Positions 11,521-22,660 of a stretch of 64,000 nucleotides of DNA are shown in pieces. The translations under genes were made by a program, and so were the position numbers. Position 1 is the stretch's first letter, and every line of letters begins with the position of its first letter. The notes under the pieces are model-generated. The model made no database searches and was not told where the DNA came from. It saw only the letters and a program-made list of their open reading frames with translations. This DNA is from Isoetes taiwanensis (Eukaryota > Streptophyta > Lycopodiopsida > Isoetales > Isoetaceae), in contig JAJEKV010000056.1 of assembly GCA_021234155.1 (NCBI GenBank), forward strand, positions 1,409,330-1,473,329. Direction: 5' to 3'.

Positions 11521-11689
11521 TCATGACAAGTACAACTTGGAAGGCATGAGAGATATTTGTCCATGATCTATCAGTTTTTAACTTGTATTCCTCCTTTGAA
11601 AGTTCAATTCGAGCTGCTGCATATACTGCATATCTTGATAAAATAGTTAGCAAGATCTAATTTTTATCTGTGCCCACAAAGATACTCAT

Positions 11690-12548
11690 AACAACGTCCA
11701 TCTTTGGTTGAAATGGAAATGCTTGTAGGTAGGCCATTCAATCTCTTCCAAAATATAGAAGGAAGAAGAGTTGTTGATCTAGAATATGCCTATTCTTCAT
11801 GTAGATGCCTCTTAAATCAGCATTTGTAGTATTTTTGTTTCCTAATTTCATCGGAGAACAATGAAGACATATTGCACAAACCAAAAAAATGTGAACAAAC
11901 ACTAGCTGCATGTCTTACCTTCTTGCATGGAGAGGGATACTAGTTTTTCATGGTTGCGCAATAGCTGTGTAATGAAGCGTGTGCAACATTCTTTGATAAC
12001 TTTTCCCCACATATCAGCTAATCTCGTATATGTATTATTTTTAACTTGTACCATTGGATTATTATTTCCTGTTACTCGAATGTTTACTTCACTGTCCTTT
12101 GAAGATTCTACAAGAAAAGAAATTGTTATATCCTTTGTCCTTCTACTGAGAAATGGTGAATCATCACAAGGATGAATTCTAGCCTCAAAGTCGGAAGACT
12201 TTTAGTTCTATTTTCTGCATATGACTATATTGAATTAGAGGCATCTGAGAAATGTAGCTCAATGTTCATTGTCTCATCTTTGGCAATGATTGTACCACAT
12301 TGCATTGAAAATACTGTTGTTATGCTGGTAATCAAATCGTTCCTTGTTGTCTTGCTTTGGTTCCCATTCCATTGCCTCTTTTTCACCAATAGTCTTATAT
12401 GAAGTGATGGTGAAGCACTCATTCCTATAGAAGATGTCGGGGGCATTAAGGAGCAATCTGGTGCAAACTGAAGAGCTGTTATTAGCCAGTTTGTTTGATC
12501 ACTTGAAGCACGAACTTGCTTCTCTGCCTCTTTGATCACTTGAAGCAT
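11690..12548 (-). pseudogene. Unassigned multi-exon gene remnant
   Basis: The minus strand has two long open stretches with natural protein composition. The 5' one (12225-12548) includes SSDQTNWLITALQFAPDCS and FSMQCGTIIAKDETMNIELH. The next (about 11922-12178) includes ARIHPCDDSPFLSRRTKDI and RLADMWGKVIKECCTRFITQ, ending at a good donor, GAAG|GTAAGACATG. A stop or frameshift separates them without an obvious intron. A further piece near 11700-11760 (RLNGLPTSISISTKDGRCYE) may be the next exon. I do not recognise the family. It is probably a decayed or captured nuclear gene. Confidence 0.45.
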
Positions 12549-12726
12549 GAACTTGGGGTCCTCGCATATTATGGTGTCTCATTTTTAGTGTCCTTTTGTC
12601 CACTCAAATTAGCACTATTTTTTTAGTATTATGGGAAGAGGGAAATTCAAAATTAACGAGAATATCGGGGAGTGGTTGATTCCCCCTTTCTCGAGGGAGA
12701 GAGATCTCGTTTCTTTCTTTCCATCC

Positions 12727-13360
12727 ATTTTTTGTTCAGGCTTCTTGTGATCTAATGACTAATGGGCGGAAATGGCGTTTGCAGAAGCAACGGCAAAGAG
12801 CAAGCAAGATGAAGCAACAATTGTCAAATGAAAATTTAGATTGGAGAATCACAAAAACATTTTTGGTTTTGACAGGTTCGATGTCTACAGACCAGAAGAA
12901 AGAAGTATGGCATCTAGTGGAGAACATCAAAGTTATGCAGGTTGCAGTGTCTGATAAGGAAAAGATTGTTCACAATGAAATTGTCGGTAGCATCCAAGAA
13001 ACCATACAGCATGTGAAAGGAGTGGAGTCCAATGACAAATTAGCAGCAAAAAGAGCAGCATTAGTCATGGCAATTGGGAAAGTCAGGCATGGCAGCAAAA
13101 GATTAGCTGCCAAGGCTTTAGGAATTCATCCAAGGAATTGTTCCAGAGCTAAGAAGTACCGTGTTGCCATTAGTAATAAAAACGCATTGTGGGCTCTTGG
13201 GGGAAGGAAGAAGAGAAAGGATTGCCTGAGCCAAGAAGTGATTGAAAAAGTTGTGGATTATTGGACAAACTACACCAGAGTTTCGCTTAACTTCAAGGAC
13301 GTCAGATCTGGTAGAGGAAAATATCCTAAGCATCCAACACATTACCTTGATGTGAGCCAG
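12727..13360 (+). pseudogene. Copy A: putative transposase, N-terminal exon
   Basis: This open exon starts after a TTTGTTCAG acceptor and ends at CAG|GTATAC. It is very basic at the start (RLQKQRQRASKMKQQ). It then has a helix-turn-helix-like segment (SKRLAAKALGIHPRNCSRAK) and a motif DYWTNYTRVSLN followed by KHPTHYLDVSQ. The copy-B gene at 47949-48668 has the same order: a basic start, NKSAFAKQMNLNRK, VDFWRDNTRVSP and HPLHFLEDTQ. Both are followed by an intron at the same place, so they are relatives. No stop interrupts this exon. Confidence 0.7.
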
Positions 13361-13886
13361 GTATACTATCTGTAGATCAGTTTTTTACTAAGTCTTTTTC
13401 ACGTTTACTAATACTAATATTTTTTATAAGTTTTGAAGTATTGATTCTAATATGATCTGCTAATGGAATTAATCACGCACGCGTTCTTCTCGTGGTAGCA
13501 AGTCTTAGTGCTATTGATGGTTGATAATGGATCATTTTTTGATATAGTGCTAAGGTTTCTCACCTTTATAATGTTGGTGCCACGTTTAGTAATTGTGTTG
13601 ATGTTAGTGCCACTGATTGACAGTGCTAATATTACTAATTTCGTTAATGTTGTTCCACTGTTAGTAATTTTGTCAATGTTAGCACTAAACTTAATCTGTA
13701 GTTAGTGAAGCACCACCTACCACTACAGATTAGCAATGCTTTCATCTCAATGTCCTAGCACTGGTTAGTGGTTTGGTTTGCTAAGGGTCATGTTGTAATG
13801 CTAATGGAATCATTCATTAGCAGTTGTTTTTTCTAGTGGTATTAGCATTAGCATTTACTAAGTAGTTTTCTATTCTTATTCTGCAG
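13361..13886 (+). other. Intron of copy A with a probable small inserted element
   Basis: The matching intron in copy B is 72 bases; here it is 526. The excess is rich in TTAGT and GCTAAT motifs in both orientations (13550-13850) and contains TTTTTTCTAGTG near 13830, the inverse of the CACTAGAAAAA type ends of CACTA-like small elements. I cannot define both ends, so the CACTA label is tentative. Confidence 0.4.
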
Positions 13887-14202
13887 ATAGAATTCTTCAC
13901 TAGTTTCAAGCAAGACAATCCAGATGTTCAAATTAAGCAGAGAGCCTTCGAGAAATTAAAGCCTTGCTTTGTTGTAAAGCTATCTGAATTCAATACCTGT
14001 TGTTGCGTCTATCATGACAGGATGTCAATGCTGAGGGAAGGGGTGAAGAACATGAGGAAAAAGTCCATGGTGCACGGTGCAGATTGCACCTATGAGTGCA
14101 AGATATGTGACCATAGGGCAAGCCAGGTAGGGTGCAATGCAGCAAGACATGTTTGGCAGTCTAACAGTGACATGTGGAGAAGCATGGTTTGCCCAAAGCC
14201 TG
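13887..14202 (+). pseudogene. Copy A: Cys/His-rich transposase exon, interrupted
   Basis: The exon continues the gene with AFEKLKPCFVVKLSEF, NTCCCVYHDRM, then GADCTYECKICDHRASQVGC and SDMWRSMVCPKP. The copy-B counterpart has DRETCCCVYHMRADF and CKCTCEVCG. The conserved TCCCVYH cluster and paired cysteines suggest metal binding. The exon is cut at 14202 by the Ty1/copia element and resumes at 18677. Confidence 0.7.
14198..14202. repeat. Target-site duplication GCCTG, left
   Basis: Five bases directly before the 5' LTR, matched by 18672-18676 after the 3' LTR. Confidence 0.9.
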
Positions 14203-14381
14203 TGTTTGGAATCTCCTTTCTATAGGAGACGTGCGCCTTTACCTTTTGCCATGTATGGCACGTATGTCACATATAGCACTCTCCAATAGTGGCTCATATT
14301 GATGTATAAATATGTATCTCATATGAATAAAATTTGGTCTTGTCTTGTGGGAAAAGTTGTGTGTGTCTCATATTTCTAACA
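14203..14381 (+). repeat. Copia 5' LTR (179 bp)
   Basis: It matches the 3' LTR except for a 19-base block (TGCCTATTGTGGCACTAGT) missing after GCACTCT. Beyond that I notice only a GCGCC/GCACC difference, so the insertion looks fairly recent. Confidence 0.93.
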
Positions 14382-14394
14382 TGGTATCAGAGCC
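14382..14394 (+). promoter_or_regulatory. Primer-binding site for initiator tRNA-Met
   Basis: TGGTATCAGAGCC is the standard plant copia/gypsy minus-strand primer site, immediately after the LTR end AACA. Confidence 0.93.
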
Positions 14395-16200
14395 AGATTC
14401 GTTGTACAGTCTATAAGCATTAGTTTTATGTTTGATACAAAAGCAGAAGTAGAAAGTCGCAGCTATGGAGTAAAAAGATAGCCTTGCTTTGGAAGACCAT
14501 AACGTTTCTAATATAGATCAGATTCATGCGATTTAAAGCTTTCTGGAAAGATCTTAAAGTCTAGTTTAAGTGGGAACAAAAATCAGCCAAAAAGGATAAT
14601 TAGTTTTTGAGTTATCGAAATTTTAGTGACTAACCCTGTTTTAAGACTGCAGGAGGAAAAGAAAGGATGGAGAGTGGTATTCATGTTGGATAGTTAATTC
14701 TTTGTTATTTGTTGAAGATAAAAAGTAGTATTACTTGTTGATGATTAACTATATCCTTTTAATGCATCTGTGAATCTTCTAGACCATCATTGTATGGATC
14801 CTGAAGATATATGCCTAGTCAGCTTTTTAATAGCTGCCTCAGAATGATTCCTAATAGCTATTGGTAGCATGCTGTAATAGTCTAAAACCTCTGATTTGAA
14901 ACTGAAGACTTTGTCATCTCTTGCTCGTTGAAGAGGGATTCAGGGTGTTGAAATCCTGCCTACCATTAATTTCCTTGCCTAAGAATTTGCTCTTAACTAG
15001 TTGGATATGCATTGCCTTTAGCCATATCCCAGGGATGTTAAATACCTATTAAATTAAGCATGAAAGTCTTGAATCATGATGGAACTTACGTATGAAAGTT
15101 AAGTATGATAGCATGAAGGTGTGCAAGTTGTGATTATCATGTGCTTAGGAATTTTAGCAGTTGGATTTATCTGCTAGCTACACTGTTGAAATCGCATTTG
15201 ATGTTGCATGTGCGTATTATTCTTGAATTGTGGATTAATTTTTGGTTGTGTGCATGAACAAGTTATGGTAAAGAACGATAGGTATTATGTTTATTGGTTT
15301 TGTATTCAATGATCTGATGTGTCGATTAATTTCTTTACAATGGATGTGTCTTTTGGCATTGCAGTATATATATACGTATGGGTTGACATTGAATGATGTA
15401 TTTGTACATTGAATGATGTATTTGTACATGTAACTGCATGCGGTGATGACAAATATCATATTTTGGCATATGTCTTGTCGTTCTACTATCTTGTTGTAGA
15501 CGAATTTACGATTTGCTAGTGTGTAATGAAAATCTCATTGGAGATGCAAACTAGAAGATATGTTATTCAAAATTGACAAATATATAATTGCAAACTAGAA
15601 ATTTGGTAAAGCAATCTCCTTGGAGCTTGATTGAAAATTGGCCAGTATCTAATTGAACATCTCATTGGAGATTTGACTTACTGACATTGGAAAATCTCAT
15701 TGGAGATTTGGCTTATTGACATTGGAAAATCTCATTGGAGATTGACTGATTGAATATCTCTAATTGGAAAGTTTTCTTAAAGATTGACTTTGGAAGATGA
15801 ATGTTATTACAGGAAGTTTGCTACACAGCATAAAGTTTTTCTTGGAATTCATCATGAGGTCCACCTGGTAAGAGATATGTATAATGTGCTTGAAACTAAC
15901 ACTTTCATGAATGTTGATTAAGGATGATTGTTGAGGAGGCATGAAATTTTGCATGTATTGGATATTGGTTTTAGTGTTGAATTTCAATGCGCGTGCCCCA
16001 TTCTATTTTTTGCCTCAATGTTATAGATTTTCTTATTGAATTTAACAAGCCAACATACTTTTTGTGTCAAAGCTTGTCATGTTGTTGTTTGGCATCTAGA
16101 TAAGTTTCCCTTTGTATGACCTCGTGCAAAATTTGGTCTAACACTATGTGGTGGTGATGCTAGTTCTTTATGGCTCTTTGAAAATACATGGAAACCTCTT
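14395..16200 (+). other. Copia internal leader without gag
   Basis: Where gag should be there is no zinc knuckle or gag-like open frame. The stretch holds repeated palindromic AATCTCATTGGAGATT words (15531, about 15657, 15693, 15728) and a 20-bp tandem duplication at 15386-15425. The element may have carried a replaced, non-coding leader. Confidence 0.6.
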
Positions 16201-16207
16201 TTAAGAT

Positions 16208-16900
16208 ATGGTCGCCAAATATGAAGACCTTTCACAGCTTTTCATCAAAGGCAATCTTTATAAACTCAAGATGAATGATGGGTTTGCTAATGTTGTGATA
16301 TCTCATGGTGATGATATCAGTACTTTGTGGCATCGACGTTTTGGTCATGCTAGCTTTCAAGCTCTTTTGGACATGAGCTGTGATAACCTTGTGGAGTATT
16401 GAATGCTCGTGAGGCATATGTTATTGGTATTGCCACTCATTCTCTGGGGAAAGATATCGTGCTACGCGAGTCTTAGAACTGGTTCGTTCTAAACTTTGTG
16501 GGCCATTCTATAATTCTGTGATTCTCTTTGGTTATACATTTATGTACTTTATTACTAGAAAACTTGAAGTATTATCAGTCTTTTGTAAAGATGATAGGAG
16601 TTCAAACTAGAACAATGATTCAGAGACTGTGAACTGATAATGGTGGCAAGTTTAAGTCCTTGGTATTTGACAAAGTTTGTGCAAATTCAAGCATTGTTCT
16701 TGAATACATTGCACCTTATTCTCCTCAACAGGATGGCATTGCTGAGAGGAAGAATTGCACCATCATGAATGTGGTGCATTGCATGCTTACTCATATTATT
16801 TTGGATGTGTTTCTATGCAGAAGTTGTTGGCGCTGCTGTGTACCTGCAAAATTGCTTACTTATTTATTGAAAGGCAAATCTTCATTAGAAGCTTGGTCCT
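16208..16900 (+). pseudogene. Copia GAG-pre-integrase and integrase, broken
   Basis: LYKLKMNDG followed by STLWHRRFGHASFQALLDM is the pre-integrase motif. Further on TDNGGKF, EYIAPYSPQQDGIAERKNCT and IMNVVHCML are the integrase core around its second acidic residue. The codon before TDNGG is TGA in place of Arg, and further frame changes follow. Integrase normally inserts the cDNA; this copy cannot make it. Confidence 0.88.
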
Positions 16901-17379
16901 ATTAAACCCAATATTGCCAATTTTGTATGATTTTGGTTTGCTGTACTGCTTATGTTCATATTCCTCCTGAAGAGAGTAAAAATGATGATTTTGCTAAGGA
17001 AGCTATTTTATTAGATACACCTATAATGCCAAAATATATCAATTTGGGGATCAGGTTTCCATTTACTTATCTTCATTCTACTGATGAGATCATGCTCCTG
17101 TCACTGCCCCTGCTCCTATTACTGAATCTGCCTTTGCTCTTGATGTCCTTGACTTTGTTCATAATTTTGCTAATATTGATGAGGAAGATCATTTTGGTCT
17201 TAATGAGATTATTCATGAGGTTGCTCATGATGATGTTATTGCACGTCGAGCATGAAAGCCGACACAATGGATGTTAGAATATCTTATTGATGATCCAATT
17301 TCTATGGAGGATGCTCTAACATTAAAACACTTGGACAAGAGGACTTGGTTTTTGGATTCCTTTCTAGTGTGAATGATTT

Positions 17380-18319
17380 GAATATTTACTTCAAAAATAG
17401 AAGGGTCTTATTATGTTTTCATTGCCTTATATGTCGATGATACATTCTTTGTTTGCAATGATTTACCCTACTTACATCACATGAAAGTTTTATTATCTGC
17501 AGCTTTTGAGATGGTAGACTTAGGTGCAATTCACTCATGCACATATATCTCTGCGCTCATTGAAAAGTTTGGCCTCCTTGAAGCAAAATCAGAAAGTATT
17601 CCTCTTGTTGCTAGTTCTAGATATTTCAAACTTTCTCAAAAACAAAGTCCTTGCACTGATGAAGAAAGATTGCAAATGCAAAAATGTCCTTATGCTAGTT
17701 TGGTTGGTGCATTGATGTATTCCGTCAATGCAACTCGCCCTGATATTAGTTATGTTGCTAATACCCTTGTTCAATTCATGACCAATCCTGGACAGGTTCA
17801 TTGGACTGCTGCTAAAAGGGTTTTGAGATACTTGAAAGGCACTTCTACCTGTGGTTTATTGTTGTACGCAAAGCAGAATGATGTTGATATATTGACTTTG
17901 CTAAGCTATACAGATGTTGATTGGGGTAGTTGTCCTGATACGCAACGATGTGTTTCTGTTTCCACCACAGAAGCGGAGTATGTTGCTGTATCAGTTTGCC
18001 AGCAGAGAATTGGTTTGGTTGCGACGGTTGATGCATTGTTTGCATTAAACTCAGGTGGAGCCTACTGCCTACTCTACTCATGTGTGATAATCAAAGTACG
18101 ATTGCATTAACAAAAGATGAGGTTTTCCATTCTAAATCTAAACATATTGAGATACACTATCATTATATCAAGTTGGAAGTACGAAAGAAGACTATTGTGC
18201 TTAAATATTGTCCAACATCTACGATGGTTGCTGACATCTTCACCAAAGCATTAGGACTTCAGAAACAAGAGATGTGCAAAGCAGCTCTTGGAATTGTTGA
18301 ATCTTTTGTTGTTACTTGA
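17380..18319 (+). pseudogene. Copia reverse transcriptase remnant and RNase H, broken
   Basis: Only the YVDD catalytic region of RT survives (FIALYVDDTFFV, about 17420-17455). The RT tail and RNase H follow: CPYASLVGALMYSVNATRPD, WTAAKRVLRYLKGTSTCGLL, SVSTTEAEYVAVSVCQQ, then in another frame MCDNQSTIALTKDEVFHSKS and VADIFTKALG. At least one frameshift lies near 18080. Domain order is that of Ty1/copia. Confidence 0.92.
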
Positions 18320-18473
18320 GTTGTTCTGAAAGTGCTTGGGTTTTTTCCTTTTAACCCACAAAAGGTTTTTTTGATCCAAGCACTAGATTAAAGATGCAGG
18401 GAGGGATGGTTGGAGGCATCTTTAAATATGAGATACAATTATTTTATTCAAAAGGCTAAAGTTGCAGGGAGGG

Positions 18474-18671
18474 TGTTTGGAATCTCCTTTCTATAGGAGA
18501 CGTGCACCTTTACCTTTTGCCATGTATGGCACGTATGTCACATATAGCACTCTTGCCTATTGTGGCACTAGTCCAATAGTGGCTCATATTGATGTATAAA
18601 TATGTATCTCATATGAATAAAATTTGGTCTTGTCTTGTGGGAAAAGTTGTGTGTGTCTCATATTTCTAACA
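18474..18671 (+). repeat. Copia 3' LTR (198 bp)
   Basis: Full-length LTR. It starts TGTTTGG after a purine tract, contains AATAAAATTTGG as a likely polyadenylation region, and ends TTTCTAACA before GCCTG. Confidence 0.93.
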
Positions 18672-18676
18672 GCCTG

Positions 18677-18960
18677 AAGGTGAGGAGTGGCACAATGAAG
18701 CATGCTTGTGAGGAACCTGCAGCAAATGTGGTGTGGACAAAATGGAAAGGTGTCCAAAAGAAGAAACAAAGGACAGTACCTCAAAAATCACTTGGGAGAA
18801 CATAGACTACATTGAAATTGGTAAGGATAAAAATGGCAGACCCAAAAAAAGAATTGAGCATCAATATTTACAGACTTCACCCATGGGAATAAGAATTATA
18901 TGCATGCACACATGGGTGAGCAGATTCATTACCATGATCCTCGTCTGTTCCATCCCAGAA
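18677..18960 (+). pseudogene. Copy A: transposase exon resumed after the copia insertion
   Basis: EGEEWHNEACL, a TGA, then GTCSKCGVDKMERCPKEETK continues the frame cut at 14202 and matches copy B (SEEWYAHDCLTLKCKKCG and CPKEENF). After about 18890 the similarity to copy B fades, so the catalytic half is missing. One in-frame TGA and the copia insertion show this copy is dead. Confidence 0.68.
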
Positions 18961-19954
18961 AAAGTACTCTATTGTTCCATAAAAATCTTTTCCATGTCCA
19001 AGAGCACCCCTTGACCTTATGTTCATATCAGCTTGCCAACAATCAAATCCCTTTTCTAGGCTTCTATGAAACTCGACAATTGTTTCAACAAAATCAACCC
19101 TTTTGATCTGGGATTTTCCGATTTGGTGGAAAACGTTTTTGGATTATTTTTTAAGATGATTTCCTAAGATTGTTGGGGTTTTTGGTGGCTGGGAAATATT
19201 TCAGTGCTTCCAAAAATTGCGACGAGTTTCTTTTTTATCATTTTGAACAGGACCTTCTATTCTATTCTTATCAGATCTTATCGGATTGCAGCTGTCTACA
19301 GGCATAGGACCTTCTTATTGGATTGCAGCTGTCCATCGGCATGCATGCATTTTACTGTGTAAACTACTGTGTTGGCTCTAGAAACTGCTTATTTAGAGGT
19401 GATAGGCAATCTCATATTCCAGGTTGCTATTCAATGTCATTGTTGAAAAAGCCTTTGTTGCGTAGAGTTGTAAGTACACATACCATATCTCAAAATAAAA
19501 TGGACAAAAACTCGTCTAACAATATGTTTTTAGAAATTCATATATAGTCGACATGGTATTCAAAAATTCATATTGAGCTGACAGTGTCGTCTAACATGTG
19601 GGAGGCAAGATCTCGGTCCATGACTGGAGTGTCAACAGTTTGAACTTGACGACAAGGAGCCAAATAGGGATCAGGTAGTGCAGCTATAGCATGATCATTT
19701 GTGAGATCCATATCACCCCAAGAATCTCCGTAGGTAGCAATGGAGGTAGGTCTTGAGTTGTGGACGCTTGGACATGATCAGCATGATATCAATAATGACA
19801 AATTGATCATATTGCCATTGATCATATTTGCGATTGGGTCAAAAGGGGTTCATACTGTACTTGCCATACAATACTAGCTGAGTGACCTTTAGGGGGGTCA
19901 ATTTTTATGAAGACGTACATACATGTCATACACCATTTTGTGCATTTCACACCA
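18961..19954. other. Intergenic or transposon remnant
   Basis: No convincing exon. A short direct repeat (GGATTGCAGCTGTC) occurs at about 19283 and 19319. I cannot find inverted termini that would close copy A. Confidence 0.35.
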
Positions 19955-20352
19955 TACAAAGTTGTGAGGGGGAAGTTGGCAAGAGAAAAACAAATTCTAC
20001 ATGTATGAGAAGGCTTCTTTCGATCGGTGGATGCAAAGAGGGATTATAGGATTTGAGTTTCTATATTCTTAGATATATTTTCTAGTACATTTGAAATAAG
20101 TATTCATATGGGAAAGACGTATTTGCCACTAATAAAAATGCTTGTACAAATATGGCATGGGTGCCCATGCTTGTACCTTATGGCCCAAGTATGTCTTTTC
20201 TTACCATACAACGTTGTGAGAGGGAAGTTGGCAAGAAAAGAACAAATTCTACATGTATGGTAGGACTTCTTTCGATCTGTGGATGCAAAGAGGGATTATA
20301 GGATTTGGGTTTCTACATTGTTAGATATATTTCCCAATACATTTGAATATAA
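19955..20352. repeat. Direct repeat pair of about 148 bp
   Basis: 19955-20100 and 20205-20352 are near-identical (ACAAATTCTACATGTATG, TCTTTCGATC.GTGGATGCAA, AGAGGGATTATAGGATTTG). The right copy ends exactly where the GGGTGC terminal fragment begins at 20353. Confidence 0.8.
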
Positions 20353-20508
20353 GGGTGCTTTTTTTTTGACCTACTCAAAAAATCATGTCGCGACATTGGT
20401 GCTGGTAAGGTGCTGATACCCGTCATCAAATTTTTTCGACGGCCCTTCACATTTCGTCAAGCACTTCACCCGCCCTAGCCAGCCTTGAGCGGGAGTCAAG
20501 ATCCATCA
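20353..20508 (+). mobile_element. Terminal fragment of the copy-B transposon family
   Basis: 156 bases match 46200-46354 almost perfectly: GGGTGCTTTTTTTTTGACC, then CATGTCGCGACATTGGTGCT, ending at AGATCCATCA. It is the same left end as the 7.7-kb element, cut off internally, and proves that the terminus at 46200 is a mobile, repeated end. Confidence 0.9.
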
Positions 20509-20579
20509 GTGTTACCTGGACTTTGCCCACTGGCATGAGCATCTGTAGTAAAACAAACTTTGCAGTATATAAATAGCTT

Positions 20580-20693
20580 CCTTTTGGGTTCCTAGTAGTA
20601 ATGGTTGTACTAGGGCATTGTATGGGTCCCATGGCCTCTTGGTCTTCGTGGACGTTAAAAATCTATTCTATTCTATATTATTCTATTCTATTC
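20580..20693 (+). mobile_element. LINE 3' end with (TTCTA)n-type tail
   Basis: GGGTCCCATGGCCTCTTGGT and CTTCGTGGACGTTAAAAATC match the 3' ends of the other LINE copies. The copy then ends in ATTCTATTCTATATTATTCT-type simple repeats, not poly(A). Confidence 0.8.
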
Positions 20694-22202
20694 TTAGTCG
20701 GTCGGCGTATTCCAGAAAATATGTTGGTAGGACCTCGATATTCGTTGTAACCTGCCTAAACCTCCTGTCAGTGGAGAGCAGAGAATCCTTTTTCTTCCTC
20801 GACAAATTTCTGCTTCCTGCTTGTTTCCGACCTGGTGCATAAAAGAAGAGTATGAATGACAGATCCAATTACTGGGCAGAAGATCTAAGTTGATTTAAGC
20901 TATTTTTTGCCGCAATAGCAACTTATATTGCACAGAAATGCTTGAAGCACAAGTCGGCTTTTGTTCTTAGTCCAGGCGGAGGATAAGGAAGCATGTGCTC
21001 CTTAGATTGGACTCACAAGGTAATAAAGTGAAACCATTCTTCTGCCCATTATCCCTGATCAGTGAAGCATTTGTTTTCAAACTATCTTCTTATATTATAA
21101 AAATATAGTGCGTGTCTTCAATGGAGACTTAAATTGGATGGTCATGATTTAATCTAGCAATCGGACGTCCAAAATTATCCAAAACATTTTAACGGGTGTT
21201 GGTTTGAGATCTTCCTAGAGAAACCTCTAATTTCTCTGGAATTGATCATTGGGCCTCTGAGAAGGCCGATTTGAGATTCTATGAATGCTACAGTTCATTT
21301 TGTGGAGCAAAGCATGCTAATCAAGACCAAATGCAGTCGGATATTAGGAAACTGAGCGTGTCTCCATTTGGCCTAAAAATTTGCAAGCATTGACTGCCGA
21401 AATGAACATGGCCAAAACTTGGGCTCAAATCGAGCTAGTATTTAATAGGTTTGAACCTTAGCTAAATTTAATTATTGGATTCCTTTGGTGCACACATTAC
21501 AAGTTGGCACTGGGTGCCAACTTAGCACGGACTAACGGTCCTGCTGCTTCACAGCGGGTGCGAACTTAGCGAACTGGGTTTGCTTAAGACGTGGTTACTC
21601 TGGGAGTGATTAGAGTAATTATAGACGAGCATGTTTGGACATATATTCTATACCGTGTATGCTTTCTACACATTGCAAAATGAATATAGCCTACCATTTG
21701 CTGTGGAGCTCAGTAGTCAATTCACATTTATAGGTCCCCAGCCTCCAATATATGTGGCTATATGCACACATATACTTGCCTATTAATCCAAATAAGCAAC
21801 ACTAAATTGAACAATTAATTTGCCAGTTGTAATAAATATACAACTAATTTTCAGGTTGTAATAAACATACAACTAATTTAACCTCTGCCACTTTTTAATG
21901 ATGCATTGAGTAAACGAAGGTAGAAGAAAAAGAAAGAAATAGCTATGAGGGACAAAATTGGCCAAAATTATTTGTTTTAAAGGCAAGCGGGTTATAGGTA
22001 CGTCAACAATGTTGAAGTTGCATTAAGGTCTCCATGATATAAATCACTATACAAAAAATTGAGGCCCAAATTGCACACTATTAATGCTACATGAATCCTA
22101 CAATATTGAACCCAATAACTGCGTTATCGCTCAGCAATGCTGGGCACCATTACTAGTATATGTTTAAAGCTAAAGCAAATGCATAATTTGGCAAGTGCAT
22201 CA
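20694..22202. other. Intergenic, no gene seen
   Basis: AT-rich. Near 21830-21880 a short direct repeat (TTGTAATAAA.ATACAACTAA) occurs twice. No exon is supported. Confidence 0.35.
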
Positions 22203-22660
22203 AAGAATAAGAATAAGAATAAAAATAGATTTTTAGCGTCCACGGAGACCAATTGGCCTATGGGACCCAAACCAAAAAGAGAGCAGCAAGCCTATTACTG
22301 ACAGGATTAAAAAAAACCCCGCCCCGAAGGATTTTCGAGGGAAAAACCTTAGCAGTAATAAATATGCTGGCACGCTGTACAATTGTATAGGACAATTCAA
22401 TGCCGTCCCATAAGACACAACTGAGTCTGTGCATCCATAACCTCCTGGAGGTATGACCCCAACAATCCCACTGACGCCCTAGTCAATAACTGATGCAGCG
22501 GCTGGCCAGGCACTAGTAATCGAACATATCGCTCTCGGATATGAGAAAATGCTGGGCAGATTTGGAGGGCATGACATTCATCCTCAATGGCGCCCCCTTC
22601 AACGCCTACAACGGGAGATAACCAGCCCCCCCCCAAAAAATAGATGATTTGCCTGCCAAC
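22203..22660 (-). mobile_element. LINE 3' fragment
   Basis: The minus strand encodes the end of a LINE ORF: GAIEDECHALQICPAFS, RERYVRLLVPGQPLHQLL and GLLGSYLQEVMDAQT. It is followed by a 3' UTR with TCGAAAATCCTTCGGGGCG and the conserved TGGGTCCCATAGGCCAATTG, and a (TTCTTA)n simple-repeat tail at 22203-22223. It is 5'-truncated. Confidence 0.85.

Larger units (their letters stand above)
14203..18671 (+). mobile_element. Ty1/copia LTR retrotransposon, degenerate, with target duplication
   Basis: The complete borders are visible. The 5' LTR is 14203-14381 and the 3' LTR 18474-18671, both TGTTTGGAATC...TTTCTAACA. The primer-binding site TGGTATCAGAGCC lies at 14382. A purine-rich tract (AAGTTGCAGGGAGGG) precedes the 3' LTR. 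GCCTG is duplicated on both sides (14198-14202 and 18672-18676). Pieces of GAG-pre-integrase, integrase, reverse transcriptase and RNase H occur in copia order, but gag and most of RT are gone. It lies inside copy A, so it is the younger insertion. Confidence 0.95.

Noticed and set aside
11252-11653. 133-residue minus-strand ORF as a gene
   Set aside because: It overlaps the chromovirus LTR, whose sequence recurs at 62.9 kb, and shows no family motif. Only its 5' part might belong to the 11.7-12.5 kb remnant.
15525-15745. Palindromic repeats as a CRISPR array
   Set aside because: Repeats of 15 bases with irregular spacing inside a copia element; no cas genes; eukaryotic DNA.
17073-17267. ORFs in the copia element between integrase and RT as an extra gene
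   Set aside because: Low-complexity Leu/Met/Ile-rich frames from AT-rich linker sequence.
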